Shown here: positions 16,951 to 25,947 of the stretch, one piece after another | How positions within the stretch are numbered: position 1 is the first letter of the stretch | Layout: each line of letters opens with the position of its first letter | DNA from: Mesotoga infera | GTDB lineage: Bacteria; Thermotogota; Thermotogae; Petrotogales; Kosmotogaceae | DNA length: 64,000 nt | NCBI RefSeq assembly: GCF_900157305.1 | Contig: NZ_LS974202.1 | Coordinates: 1,550,001-1,614,000, forward strand | Reading direction: 5' to 3' | The notes under the pieces: model-generated | What the model saw: only the letters and a program-made list of their open reading frames with translations | Told to the model about the DNA's origin: nothing | The model's database searches: none | Program-made: the position numbers and the translations under genes

Positions 16951-18384
16951 ATGAAGGTAATCGCTATCTTTCTCGCGATAATAGTATCGGGCCTGTCGAC
17001 CTTTGCAGCCAGCGGAGGGGTCAAGAATATAACAGGAGCTTTCATACAGCTAGATGGACAGCTTTCCCAGTTCACTGAGGAACAGTGGAAGAGTGAGCTC
17101 TCTTTAATGAAAGATATAGGTATGGATACAGTGATAATCCAGTACAGCGCTTACGGGGAGAGATTTTATTACCCTTCCAAGTATATGAAAACGGACGAGA
17201 TCTCACCCGATGAAAGTATCGCCGAACTGGTATGGAGGGGTTCTACCAGAACGAGGTTCGTGAAGATAGTCATTGAACCGACCAGTAAGGAGTGGACAAT
17301 GATTCCCGAGATCACAGTCAAGAAGGGAGGAGAGGTTCTCTCGGTCGGAAGAGCCTACACAGTCGATCCACAGGCTAACCCAAGCTATCCTTCCGATGGG
17401 AAATTGACCGACGGTGCGGCCGATTACGCTTGGGGCGCTATGGTGGGCTGGCAGTATCCGGAAAAACCCATCGAGATTGTTATAGATCTGGGAGAGTTGA
17501 CAGCTATAGATTCTATCGCGGTAAAGTTCATGAGATCGGAAATATCGGGTGTCCAGATACCCTCGAAGGGTTACGAAGTAGCCATTTCCAGCGACGGAAA
17601 GGTTTTTATGAGCGCGGGGAAGGTCACCTGGGAAGAGAACAAACAGGAAAAGGTAAACGACACGCTTGGCGAACTCTTGAAGGCCGCCGATTCACTCGAT
17701 ATGAACGTTTTCCTAGGTCTTTCGCTCAATCCGTCTTACTGGTCGGGTGAGTTCGATCCCAAGGAACAGATAAACATGAACCAGAGGATTTTGACGGAGC
17801 TTTTCAATCTTTACGGCGCTCACGCATCTCTGGCCGGCTGGTACCTTCCCGAAGAGATAGACGACAGGAATTTCCTAACGCAGAGCAGGAAAGACGGTAT
17901 CAGAACCTATCTGAAATCGATGGTTACCTATGCAAAGTTCCTCACCAGAAAGCCGGTTATGATCTCTCCATACTTCGGAATCAACCCAAACGGGGAGGCA
18001 TATGCCGAATGGTGGGACTATGTGCTCAGCGAGGCGAAGGTGGATATCATAGCCATGCAGGACGGTGTCGGAACCAGAAGGACTTCGGTCGCCGAGTCGG
18101 CCGGGGTTATAAAGGCTTTGAAACCGATCATGGATAAACACGGAGTGAGGTTCTGGGTAAACGTGGAGGTCTTCAATCAGATCCACGGCTGGCCCGTCGA
18201 TGCCGGAAGCTGGCAGGCCGTCCCGGCCGATATAGAAAGGGTAGTTGACCAGCTTCAGATGCAGTCTCCCTACACCGAGAAAGTCGTCATATTCGATTTC
18301 CCTCACTACATGACTCCGAGGCTGGGAGGAAAGGCCGAAGAGCTTTACAAGGCCTATAAAGAATACACAGGATTGGGGGATTGA
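16951..18384 (+). CDS. secreted DUF4434-like TIM barrel with inserted discoidin-like domain
   Basis: The 477-residue protein has a signal peptide (MKVIAIFLAIIVSGLSTFAA). Residues 25-70 (ITGAFIQLDG, then MGMDTVIIQYS-like) and 230-460 form a TIM barrel of the DUF4434 type, with WYLPEEIDD, ISPYFGINP and VNVEVF holding likely catalytic carboxylates. Between them, about residues 90-215, sits a beta-sandwich stretch (RAYTVDPQA, KLTDGAADYAWG, MVGWQYP, IVIDLGEL) that matches the discoidin-like domains of the protein at 21397. The ATG has AAGGAGGTTGATCGA upstream. It begins cluster B and is probably an extracellular glycoside hydrolase-like enzyme. Substrate unknown. Confidence 0.75.
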   Translation: MKVIAIFLAIIVSGLSTFAASGGVKNITGAFIQLDGQLSQFTEEQWKSELSLMKDIGMDTVIIQYSAYGERFYYPSKYMKTDEISPDESIAELVWRGSTRTRFVKIVIEPTSKEWTMIPEITVKKGGEVLSVGRAYTVDPQANPSYPSDGKLTDGAADYAWGAMVGWQYPEKPIEIVIDLGELTAIDSIAVKFMRSEISGVQIPSKGYEVAISSDGKVFMSAGKVTWEENKQEKVNDTLGELLKAADSLDMNVFLGLSLNPSYWSGEFDPKEQINMNQRILTELFNLYGAHASLAGWYLPEEIDDRNFLTQSRKDGIRTYLKSMVTYAKFLTRKPVMISPYFGINPNGEAYAEWWDYVLSEAKVDIIAMQDGVGTRRTSVAESAGVIKALKPIMDKHGVRFWVNVEVFNQIHGWPVDAGSWQAVPADIERVVDQLQMQSPYTEKVVIFDFPHYMTPRLGGKAEELYKAYKEYTGLGD

Positions 18385-18386
18385 TC

Positions 18387-19640
18387 ATGAGGAAAGTTCT
18401 TGCGATCACGGTGATACTGATTGTTGCTATGGTCGGTCTGGCCAAGACCGAGCTTTCCTTCTGGTACGCCTGGGGAGGGGACGAAGGGAAGGCCCTTCTG
18501 GCTCTGGTAGAGGAATTCAACAAAAGCCAGAGCGAGATAGTTGTGAGGCCGGTCTTCGTTCCAATAGGACAGGGAGAGAAGATAAATACCGCTCTGGCCG
18601 GATCTTCTACGCCTGATATAGTGACGATCTGGGACTGGATGGTAGTTCCGCTGGGCGAGAGCGGCGCTTTGATACCGCTCAACGATTATCTTGACTCGGC
18701 AGGGATCGACGAGTCAGACTATCTTCCCGGTGTATGGTCTTACGGAGCATACAGGGGGATCAAGTACGGCCTTCCCACGACCCTCAACGCCTACGCCTTC
18801 ATGTGGAACAAGACCCTCTTCAAAGAGGTCGGTCTCGACCCGGACAGACCTCCGGAAAACATAAAGGAGCTTGACAGATACGCAGAACTGCTTTTCAAAC
18901 AGGACACCAGGGGCAATATCAGGCGTTTGGGCTTTTTACCAAATGTGAGCCACATTTATTTCTACGTCTTCGGCGGCCAGCTATGGGATCCGGAAACCGA
19001 AGAGATAACGGCCAACCATCCCGGCAATGTCGCGGCGCTCGACTGGGTGGCTTCGTACTACAAGAAGTTCGATCTGCAGAAGATCAGGGTCTTCCAGGCC
19101 ACCTGGGGAGAGATGGCCAGCTCCTACAACCCTTTCTACCGTGGACAGCTGGCGATCCAGGAGGCCGGACAGTGGGAGCTGCTTTTTATAAGGCAGTTCG
19201 CCAAGAGCGACTTCGAATTCGGAGTTTCGCCCTTCCCGGCTCCTGAGGGCGGCAGAGAGAAGGTAGCCTATTTGAATGGCTCCTTCTGGGCGATCCCCAA
19301 AGGTTCGAAGTATCCCGATCAATCCTTCGAGTTTCTGAAATGGTTGACCGACAACGATCAGGCCGCCAGGTTCGCCGCCGAGCTGTCGAACATCCCCCCC
19401 AGGGTCGATTCGATAGAAAACCCGGCCTTCCGGTCAAAAATGCTTCCGAATATGGAGATATATATAGATATGCTGACCAATGGTTATGTGTATTTCTTCC
19501 CCACGCTTCCGATCGGACTGTATTACATGGAGGAACTGAATCAGGCGTTGCAATACGTACAGAGCGGAGCCAAGACGGCCGAGCAGGCTTTGAACGATGT
19601 TCAGCAGGCCGTAATAAGGGAACTGGGGAGGTACGAATAA
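18387..19640 (+). CDS. sugar ABC transporter substrate-binding protein (family 1)
   Basis: This 417-residue protein has a signal peptide (MRKVLAITVILIVAMVGLAK) and the family 1 pattern: LSFWYAWGGDEGKALLAL, SSTPDIVTIWDWMVVPLG, and aromatic residues suited to stacking on sugar rings (YGLPTTLNAYAFMWN). It delivers substrate to the permeases at 19644 and 20540. The ATG follows GGGGGATTGATC; a TTG two codons upstream is unlikely. It almost touches the DUF4434-like gene, so hydrolase and importer are made together, consistent with uptake of the hydrolase product. Confidence 0.93.
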   Translation: MRKVLAITVILIVAMVGLAKTELSFWYAWGGDEGKALLALVEEFNKSQSEIVVRPVFVPIGQGEKINTALAGSSTPDIVTIWDWMVVPLGESGALIPLNDYLDSAGIDESDYLPGVWSYGAYRGIKYGLPTTLNAYAFMWNKTLFKEVGLDPDRPPENIKELDRYAELLFKQDTRGNIRRLGFLPNVSHIYFYVFGGQLWDPETEEITANHPGNVAALDWVASYYKKFDLQKIRVFQATWGEMASSYNPFYRGQLAIQEAGQWELLFIRQFAKSDFEFGVSPFPAPEGGREKVAYLNGSFWAIPKGSKYPDQSFEFLKWLTDNDQAARFAAELSNIPPRVDSIENPAFRSKMLPNMEIYIDMLTNGYVYFFPTLPIGLYYMEELNQALQYVQSGAKTAEQALNDVQQAVIRELGRYE

Positions 19641-19643
19641 TCC

Positions 19644-20543
19644 ATGAGCAAAGTGGCGAAGTCCAGGCTTAGAGAGGCGCGTATCGGTTTACTCTTCCTT
19701 TCTCCCTGGCTGATCGGTCTTGCCATTTTCACGGCCTATCCGATAATCGCATCGCTGTATTTCAGTTTCACGCATTATAGCGGGCTATCTTCGCCACGCT
19801 GGGCCGGATTTGACAATTACATCCAACTCTTCAAAGACCCGCTGTTCTGGAAGTCTATCTATAACACCTTGTATTTGGCGATAATCGGTATCCCCCTCGC
19901 ACAGGTCCTGAGCATCCTTGTGGCCCTCTTGCTGAACACAAAGGTCAAGTTTCTGGGGATATTCAGGACCATGTACTTTTTGCCGAGCATAGTTCCGGCC
20001 GTTGCGACGGCTCTCCTCTGGAAGTGGTTCCTCAATCCGCAGTTCGGACCGGTGAACCTGCTTCTGGAAAGAATAGGTCTTCCCACGCCTGGCTGGTTGA
20101 CCGACCCGGTCTGGTCGAAGCCGGCACTCATCTTAACCAGCGTTTGGGGAGTCGGCGGAGCTATGGTTATATATCTGGCCGGCTTGCAGAACATACCCAT
20201 CGAGCTCTACGAAGCGGCTGAACTGGACGGAGCCGGAAGAATCGCCAAGCTTTTCACGATAACTCTTCCCATGCTCAGCCCGGTTATACTCTTCAACGTG
20301 GTGATGGGTATAATAAACTCCTTCCAGTCTTTCACGAGCGTTTTTATAATGACCGGTGGAGGACCGGAAAACTCTACGCTGGTCTACGCGCTGTCGATCT
20401 ACAGAAATGGCTTCCAGTTCTACAAAATGGGTTACGCCAGCGCCATGGCATGGGTGTTGCTCATAATGACTTCCATTGCGATTGTCTTCGTTTTCAAGTT
20501 TTTCGGAAAATACGGTTACTTCGGGGGAGTAGATAAGCAATGA
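19644..20543 (+). CDS. sugar ABC transporter permease (MalF/UgpA-like)
   Basis: The 299-residue membrane protein has six predicted helices, a basic N-terminus (KVAKSRLREAR) and the EAA loop LYEAAELDGAGRIAKLFTIT. The GLLFLSPWLIGLAIF and GGGPENSTLVYAL segments are typical of this class. Three bases separate it from the binding protein gene, and ATGA links it to the next permease. As in cluster A there is no ATPase gene. Confidence 0.93.
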   Translation: MSKVAKSRLREARIGLLFLSPWLIGLAIFTAYPIIASLYFSFTHYSGLSSPRWAGFDNYIQLFKDPLFWKSIYNTLYLAIIGIPLAQVLSILVALLLNTKVKFLGIFRTMYFLPSIVPAVATALLWKWFLNPQFGPVNLLLERIGLPTPGWLTDPVWSKPALILTSVWGVGGAMVIYLAGLQNIPIELYEAAELDGAGRIAKLFTITLPMLSPVILFNVVMGIINSFQSFTSVFIMTGGGPENSTLVYALSIYRNGFQFYKMGYASAMAWVLLIMTSIAIVFVFKFFGKYGYFGGVDKQ

Positions 20544-21367
20544 ATAAAAGATCGCTCGGTAAAGCATGGATATACCTCTTGCTTATAGCCGGAGCCGTGT
20601 TTTTCATGATACCGTTCTTCTGGATGTTCTCGACGTCTCTCAAGTCCTACGACGATGTTTTCGCCTTCCCACCTGTATGGTGGCCTTCAGAGGTGTTGTG
20701 GTCCAATTACGCCGACCTGCTTGTGGAACTCCCCTTCTTGAGATACACTCTCAACACTATAATAGTGACGGGGATGACTTTGCTTGGTTTCATGCTTTCG
20801 TCTTCATTGGTGGCCTTCGGATTCTCCTATTTCAGGATACCGGGCAAGAAGATTCTCTTCAGGATACTGCTGGTAACTCTGATGATACCGCCGCAAGTCA
20901 CCATGATACCGCAATTCGTTCTCTTCAACAAACTCGGCTGGGTCGGCACGTTCCTGCCGCTAATAGTACCGACTTTCTTCGGTGGTGCCTTCTCGATATT
21001 TCTTCTGAAACAGTTTTTCGACACCGTACCGAGGGAGTTTTCCGATGCGGCGAAACTCGACGGCGCCAACGAGTGGAAGATCTTCCTTAAGGTTTATCTT
21101 CCACTGTCCAAACCGGCTCTGGCGACTTCGGCGCTTTTCATATTCATATGGACCTGGACTGACTTTCTGAATCCGTTGATATATCTTAACGACGATCGAA
21201 TGTACACGCTCTCGATCGGTCTCCAGCAACTGTCGACATCGCGTACGACTGCCTGGCCGCAACTGATGGGAGGGTCCGTGTTGATGACTATTCCCATAAT
21301 CGTTCTTTTCTTCCTGGCACAGAAAACGTTCATTCAAGGGATACAGGTTGGAGGTATCAAATCATAG
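20540..21367 (+). CDS. sugar ABC transporter permease (MalG/UgpE-like)
   Basis: The 275-residue partner permease has about six helices, the FWMFSTSLKSYDDVF segment near the start, the EAA loop FSDAAKLDGANEWKIFLKVY, and the terminal QVGGIKS tail seen in MalG-class proteins. It forms the cluster B channel with the preceding gene. GGGGGAGTAGATAAGCA precedes the ATG. Confidence 0.93.
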   Translation: MNKRSLGKAWIYLLLIAGAVFFMIPFFWMFSTSLKSYDDVFAFPPVWWPSEVLWSNYADLLVELPFLRYTLNTIIVTGMTLLGFMLSSSLVAFGFSYFRIPGKKILFRILLVTLMIPPQVTMIPQFVLFNKLGWVGTFLPLIVPTFFGGAFSIFLLKQFFDTVPREFSDAAKLDGANEWKIFLKVYLPLSKPALATSALFIFIWTWTDFLNPLIYLNDDRMYTLSIGLQQLSTSRTTAWPQLMGGSVLMTIPIIVLFFLAQKTFIQGIQVGGIKS

Positions 21368-21396
21368 AGCACCTTGAAAAAGAAGGAGGAATAAAA

Positions 21397-22428
21397 ATGT
21401 TCAAAAAGGGTATATTGTTGCTTCTCACGTTACTGGTGGTTTCTTTCATGTTCGCCGGCGAGTTCAACGTGTCGGCCGGCAAGACCTATACATTGAGTCC
21501 GGCGCCGAATGCCAATTACGCGGATACTGGAACTAAGCTCACCGATGGCAGCTTCAACTTCAGCTGGGGAGACATGGTGGGCTGGGATAACCCCGTCGCC
21601 AACCCGACGATCGTCGTCGATCTCGGCGCCGTCTTCGAAGAGATATCTTACGTAGCTCTGAAGATTATGTACTCGGCCCCTTCGGCCGTCAACCTGCCGG
21701 AGTATTTCATAGTGTCCATCTCAGAAGATGGCGAGCTCTACGAGGATCTTGGCATGGGGATAACTTACGCAGAGGCTCCAGTTCCAAACGACACTATCGC
21801 CACTCTCTACTGGGCTAACGACGAGTTCGTCGGCTACGGAAGATACGTAAAAATTGAAGTAGTTCCCGGGGGAAATGCCTGGACTATGGTCGCCGAGGTT
21901 ATCGTAGGAGACGGCGCGATACCGGAAGAACTCGGAGCCGTTGTCGGGGGAACCATGGATCTGACAGAGGCAGCCACTGTTTCGGTCGGCAAGCCGTACA
22001 TGCTAATACCACTTTCCTCGGACGCTTATCCGGACACCGATTCGATAGAAGTAACCGATGGCTTCGCGAGGTACTCCTGGGCCGACATGATCGGCTTCGA
22101 CAATCCGGCGATCAATCCGACGATAATAATAGATCTTCTTGAACCCACTTCAATAGTCAGAGTTTCCGGCCATTTCATGCGCTCGTTCGCCTCGGCGGTC
22201 AATTTGCCGAAAAGTCTTTTAATAGGTGTCAGCGACGATGGGATGGAATTCAGGAACGTCGGCCTGGCAACAATTACCAACCCCTATCCGGCGCAGAATG
22301 AATTCATAAACGAGATATACTGGGTGGCCGTTGAACCGGTGGTGGCAAGATATGTGAAGATCGAGATCAGACCCAGGGGCAACGCGTGGACCATGCTGGC
22401 CGAGGCTACAGTCTGGGCAGTGAAGTAA
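21397..22428 (+). CDS. secreted protein with two discoidin (F5/8 type C)-like domains
   Basis: The 343-residue protein has a signal peptide (MFKKGILLLLTLLVVSFMFAG). Two similar domains of about 150 residues follow: each has a GK-x-Y start, a DG-x(4)-SWGDM/SWADM block, a GWDNP/GFDNP block, an I-x-VDL/IIDL strand, SAVNLP, and a closing NAWTM-x-AE motif. This repeats the architecture of the discoidin-like insert at 16951. Such domains usually bind carbohydrate at the cell surface, so it may hold the glycan near the hydrolase and transporter. AAGAAGGAGGAATAAAA precedes the ATG. There is no catalytic domain. Confidence 0.8.
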   Translation: MFKKGILLLLTLLVVSFMFAGEFNVSAGKTYTLSPAPNANYADTGTKLTDGSFNFSWGDMVGWDNPVANPTIVVDLGAVFEEISYVALKIMYSAPSAVNLPEYFIVSISEDGELYEDLGMGITYAEAPVPNDTIATLYWANDEFVGYGRYVKIEVVPGGNAWTMVAEVIVGDGAIPEELGAVVGGTMDLTEAATVSVGKPYMLIPLSSDAYPDTDSIEVTDGFARYSWADMIGFDNPAINPTIIIDLLEPTSIVRVSGHFMRSFASAVNLPKSLLIGVSDDGMEFRNVGLATITNPYPAQNEFINEIYWVAVEPVVARYVKIEIRPRGNAWTMLAEATVWAVK

Positions 22429-22432
22429 AGAT

Positions 22433-23929
22433 ATGTTCGACAAAAGAGTCGTATTTCTCCCTGTAGATGAGCGCTTCTGCACGAGAGACTATTTCTTGCT
22501 ACTGGCAAGAGCGGCGAATATAAACGTTGTGACTCCGCCAAAATCCTATCTGGGGGCAAAGAAAACGCCCCCGGATATTCGGCGACTGCTGAAATGGCTG
22601 GATGAGACAGTCTTACCTGGCGATTATCTCGTCCTCTCGATAGACATGCTCGTGCACGGCGGCTTGATACCCTCACGAATGAGTATAGAGACTCTCGACA
22701 CTCTCAAAGAAAGGCTGGGCTTGCTCGAAAGATTGAAGGATCGCGACGTGAAGATCTACGCGACAACGACCGTTACCAGAACGCCCTTTTACAATTCGGC
22801 CGAAGAGGAACCCGATTACTGGCAGTACTTCGGCCAGGATATGTACGACCTTTCCAGGCTGCTGGCCAGGAGTTTCAGGGGCGAGAGGGTGCATCGGTCA
22901 GTGATCGAGAAGATGGGAAAGATACCGGTTCATTTCGTGAAGGATTATCTCGTGAGACGTGTCAGAAACCGAAAACTGGTCTCGCTCGTGATAGAGCTCG
23001 TCGAGAGGGGCGTGCTGGATTTTTTGAACCTGGTTCTCGATGATAACAGCAAGGAGAGCATCTCTCTGGCCGAAAGCGAGATCCACCAGGCCAGGGTAGA
23101 TTCTCTGGGAATCGGTTCCAAGGTTTCCATACACGCCGGTGCCGACGAGGCGACTCTCAGTCTTCTTTCGAGAGTTTTATCGGAGTCGCTGGGCATCGTT
23201 CCGGCTTTTGAAGTGCGTTACTCCTCTCCAGAATACAAAGAGCTGGTTCCGCCTTACGAAGGCTCTCCCCTGCACCGGGGCATATACAACCATATAGAAG
23301 CGGCCGGGGGTAGAGTGGTGGAGGGCGAGGTTGACATTGTACTTCTGGCAAACAACCCCGAAGAGGGTCTCGACAGTCCTCAGCAGCCGTCCGTTCCGGC
23401 CAATACGGTTCCCTACGAGAGGTTTTTTTCCGATCTTAAGGCCGCTGGCAGAAAGATAAAGGGTATAGCCGACGTGAAATACACCAACGGCGCGGACAAC
23501 TATCTGGTAAAGGAACTTCTGAATAGCGGGCTGGACTGGCTGGAAACGAACTACTCGGCCTGGAACACGGCCGGGAACACGCTCGGCACCGTGTGCGCAC
23601 ACTCGATAGTGCAGTTTCTCGGCCAGAAGGGGTTGCTCAACCTCGACCGGTCGAAGATCAAGGAACTCCAGGCGATCTTCTTCATCGAGCACTGGGCCTT
23701 TCAGTCCAACGTGAGACAAAGGCTGCTGGTCGAAGCCGAAAAGAAGGGTGTTCGGCCGTGGACGGTTATCCCTGTTGAATCGTGGGCCGAGGAATTCGTC
23801 AGGAAGGAACTGGAGGCTTTTGCTCCACCCGTTCGGAGGGCGCTGGAAATGGACTTCGAGATCGAAAGGTTATTCTTTCCCTGGCACAGGTCCTTCGAAC
23901 TGGGCCTATATGTGGTGGCAAAGCGTTGA
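22433..23929 (+). CDS. DUF4127 family protein
   Basis: The 498-residue protein repeats the DUF4127 blocks of the gene at 14204: VVFLPVDERFCTRDY, LSIDMLVHGGLIPSRM, IHAGADEATLSLL and NYSAWNTAGNTLGT, at comparable spacing. Overall identity to the first copy looks modest, so they are paralogues that probably act on different substrates rather than a recent duplication. It lies four bases after the discoidin-like gene and before nanE. There is no signal peptide. The recurring link of DUF4127 with FAD oxidoreductases and sugar importers points to an intracellular sugar-processing step. Confidence 0.85.
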   Translation: MFDKRVVFLPVDERFCTRDYFLLLARAANINVVTPPKSYLGAKKTPPDIRRLLKWLDETVLPGDYLVLSIDMLVHGGLIPSRMSIETLDTLKERLGLLERLKDRDVKIYATTTVTRTPFYNSAEEEPDYWQYFGQDMYDLSRLLARSFRGERVHRSVIEKMGKIPVHFVKDYLVRRVRNRKLVSLVIELVERGVLDFLNLVLDDNSKESISLAESEIHQARVDSLGIGSKVSIHAGADEATLSLLSRVLSESLGIVPAFEVRYSSPEYKELVPPYEGSPLHRGIYNHIEAAGGRVVEGEVDIVLLANNPEEGLDSPQQPSVPANTVPYERFFSDLKAAGRKIKGIADVKYTNGADNYLVKELLNSGLDWLETNYSAWNTAGNTLGTVCAHSIVQFLGQKGLLNLDRSKIKELQAIFFIEHWAFQSNVRQRLLVEAEKKGVRPWTVIPVESWAEEFVRKELEAFAPPVRRALEMDFEIERLFFPWHRSFELGLYVVAKR

Positions 23930-23946
23930 ACTCTGAGGTGATAGTA

Positions 23947-24663
23947 TTGGGTATGGATCTTGGAAAAATCGAAAAGAAGATAATAGTCTCCTGCCAGGCT
24001 TTAGAGGACGAACCTCTCCACGGACGCGGGATCATGGTTTTGATGGCGAAGGCCGCCATCATGGGAGGGGCAAGCGCCATAAGGGCCAATGGCACGCAGG
24101 ACATTGAAGATATAAAAGCCGCCTTCGATATACCTCTTATCGGACTTAACAAGAGAAATATAGAGGGTTACCGTGTCTATATAACTCCCACTTCCGAGGA
24201 TGCCCTCGCGGTTTTGGCGGCCGGTGCCGATGTGGTAGCCATCGACTGCACCTTGAGGAAGAGGCCCGAGCCTCTAGACTCGATTTTTTTCAACATCAGG
24301 AGAGAATTCCCCGACAGACTGATAATGGCCGACATCTCCGACTTGAAGGACGCGAAGGCCGTGCTGGATCTGAGACCGGATTTTCTCGCTACTACGCTTT
24401 CTGGATACACCGATGACAGCAGCGACAAACCTAAGCCCGACATAGAGCTGGTAAAAGTGCTGTCCAGAGAGTTCGATATTCCCGTGGTGGCCGAGGGCAA
24501 TTACTGGGAACCGGAGCAAGTTGTCAGAGCCTTCGAAGCCGGGGCCTTCTCGGTTACCGTGGGGAGCGTCATAACCAGGCCCCAGCTGATAACCAGGAGA
24601 TTCACAAGCTACCTCGAAGAGTGGAAGAAGAACCGGTTCATGTCCCGGGCGGGAGGTCGCTAG
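23947..24663 (+). CDS. nanE: putative N-acetylmannosamine-6-phosphate 2-epimerase
   Basis: The protein of about 236 residues fits NanE, which converts ManNAc-6-P to GlcNAc-6-P. Family blocks are present: VSCQALEDEPLHG, MGGASAIRANGTQDI, PLIGLNKR, VAIDCTLRKRP, VVAEGNYWEPEQV, and the phosphate-binding AFSVTVGSVITRPQLIT. I start at TTG, six bases after GAGGTG; the ATG two codons on (23953) is also possible. A longer reading frame reaching back to 23782 overlaps DUF4127 by 148 bases and is rejected. With the ROK kinase at 26618 it suggests N-acetylated amino sugar catabolism, though no NagA or NagB gene is in the window. Confidence 0.85.
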   Translation: MGMDLGKIEKKIIVSCQALEDEPLHGRGIMVLMAKAAIMGGASAIRANGTQDIEDIKAAFDIPLIGLNKRNIEGYRVYITPTSEDALAVLAAGADVVAIDCTLRKRPEPLDSIFFNIRREFPDRLIMADISDLKDAKAVLDLRPDFLATTLSGYTDDSSDKPKPDIELVKVLSREFDIPVVAEGNYWEPEQVVRAFEAGAFSVTVGSVITRPQLITRRFTSYLEEWKKNRFMSRAGGR

Positions 24664-25940
24664 TGTTGATCGGTTTGAAGAAGGACGTGGTGATAGTCGG
24701 CGCCGGTATTTCCGGCGTGCACGCGGCGATAGCGGCCGGGAGGGCTGGTCTCGACGTTCTTCTAGTCGAGCGCGAGGGCTCTGTCGGAGGCATATCCACC
24801 CTCGGCCTCTGCAACCCTTTCATGAGGTTCTGGCTGGACTCGGGGAGCCTTGTGGGAGGAATCTTCGAGGAGATACTGAAGGATCTTGCAAGGCGCGGAG
24901 GGCTGCTCGCAAACTCCTTCGATTCGGAGATAATGAAGATAATCTATTTCGAAAAACTTAAAAGCGCCGGTGTCTCTCTGGTTCTACATTCTATTCCAAT
25001 CGGAGTCGAAAGCTGCGACCGGCAGATACAATCCGTCAGGTTTTTTTCGTCTCAGGGGAGCGCTTTCGAGGTGGAGGCCAGATACTTCGTGGATGCGACC
25101 GGGGACGCGACGCTCTCATACATGGCCGGAGCCGAGGTTTTCCAGGGTGACGAGAACGGCGCGAACCAGGCCATGACTTTGATGTTCACGGTATCGGGGA
25201 TAGATTACGCTCGAGTACGGGAAGATATAAGAAGTAATAGGGAAAACTTCTTCGCCTGGGTGAACCCGGACTTCGAAATCTTGTCTGTGGCAGGCTATTT
25301 CGAAGAGATAGAGAGAGCCAGGAAGGGCGGGTACGACCGGTTGCACAATTACTTCTTCTTCATAGAACTTCCCGGGAGTGGAAGAGCCACTGTCAATACC
25401 ACCCATTCCTTCGATAAAAGCGCGGTCGATCCCTTCGAACTGTCCGAGGCCGTCACCGACTGCATGGCCCAGACGGACCAGCTGATGACCTTTGCCAGGG
25501 AGTACGTCAGAGGCTTTGAAAAAGCGGAAATAGAGAAAATAGCCACGCTGATGGGCGTGAGGGAAAGCAGAAGGTCGAGAGGGCTGTACGTTTTCAGCGG
25601 CGAGGATGTGAAGGCCCACAGGAAGTTCCCCGACGGGGTTGTAAGGGCCACTTACGGCATAGACGTCCACAACAGGTCAACGCAGCAGGTTAGCGAGGAA
25701 GAGAGAAAGGCTATCCCCCTTTACGACGATTACTACGAAATACCACTGAGATCTCTTATAAGCGCCGATCTGGACAATCTCGCAATCATCGGACGTTGTT
25801 TTTCGAGCGACTTTTCTGGCCAGAGCGCCGCGAGAGTCATGCCGACCGTTGCCGGCATGGGCCAGGCGATCGGCCAGGTGTTGCATCGGGCGATCTCCCG
25901 TGGAGAAAACCTTTCTGAAATCGCCATCGACGGACGCTGA
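24663..25940 (+). CDS. FAD-dependent oxidoreductase (FAD_oxidored family)
   Basis: Starting at GTG, six bases after GGAGG and overlapping the nanE stop by one base, the protein has 425 residues. The FAD-binding loop VVIVGAGISGVHAAIAAGR, the strand LLVEREGSVGGIS and the second motif FVDATGDATLSYMAGAE are present, as is the closing IGRCFSSDFSGQSAARV. It is a homologue of the cluster A enzyme at 12879, with the same block order. It ends cluster B just before a convergent gene. The substrate is unknown; FAD_oxidored proteins often accompany glycan degradation genes. Confidence 0.85.
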   Translation: MLIGLKKDVVIVGAGISGVHAAIAAGRAGLDVLLVEREGSVGGISTLGLCNPFMRFWLDSGSLVGGIFEEILKDLARRGGLLANSFDSEIMKIIYFEKLKSAGVSLVLHSIPIGVESCDRQIQSVRFFSSQGSAFEVEARYFVDATGDATLSYMAGAEVFQGDENGANQAMTLMFTVSGIDYARVREDIRSNRENFFAWVNPDFEILSVAGYFEEIERARKGGYDRLHNYFFFIELPGSGRATVNTTHSFDKSAVDPFELSEAVTDCMAQTDQLMTFAREYVRGFEKAEIEKIATLMGVRESRRSRGLYVFSGEDVKAHRKFPDGVVRATYGIDVHNRSTQQVSEEERKAIPLYDDYYEIPLRSLISADLDNLAIIGRCFSSDFSGQSAARVMPTVAGMGQAIGQVLHRAISRGENLSEIAIDGR

Positions 25941-25947
25941 CCAGTTC

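Noticed and set aside
23782-23946. 55-codon upstream extension of nanE
   Set aside because: It overlaps the DUF4127 gene by 148 bases in another frame and NanE similarity starts only after 23947, where GAGGTG provides a ribosome site.
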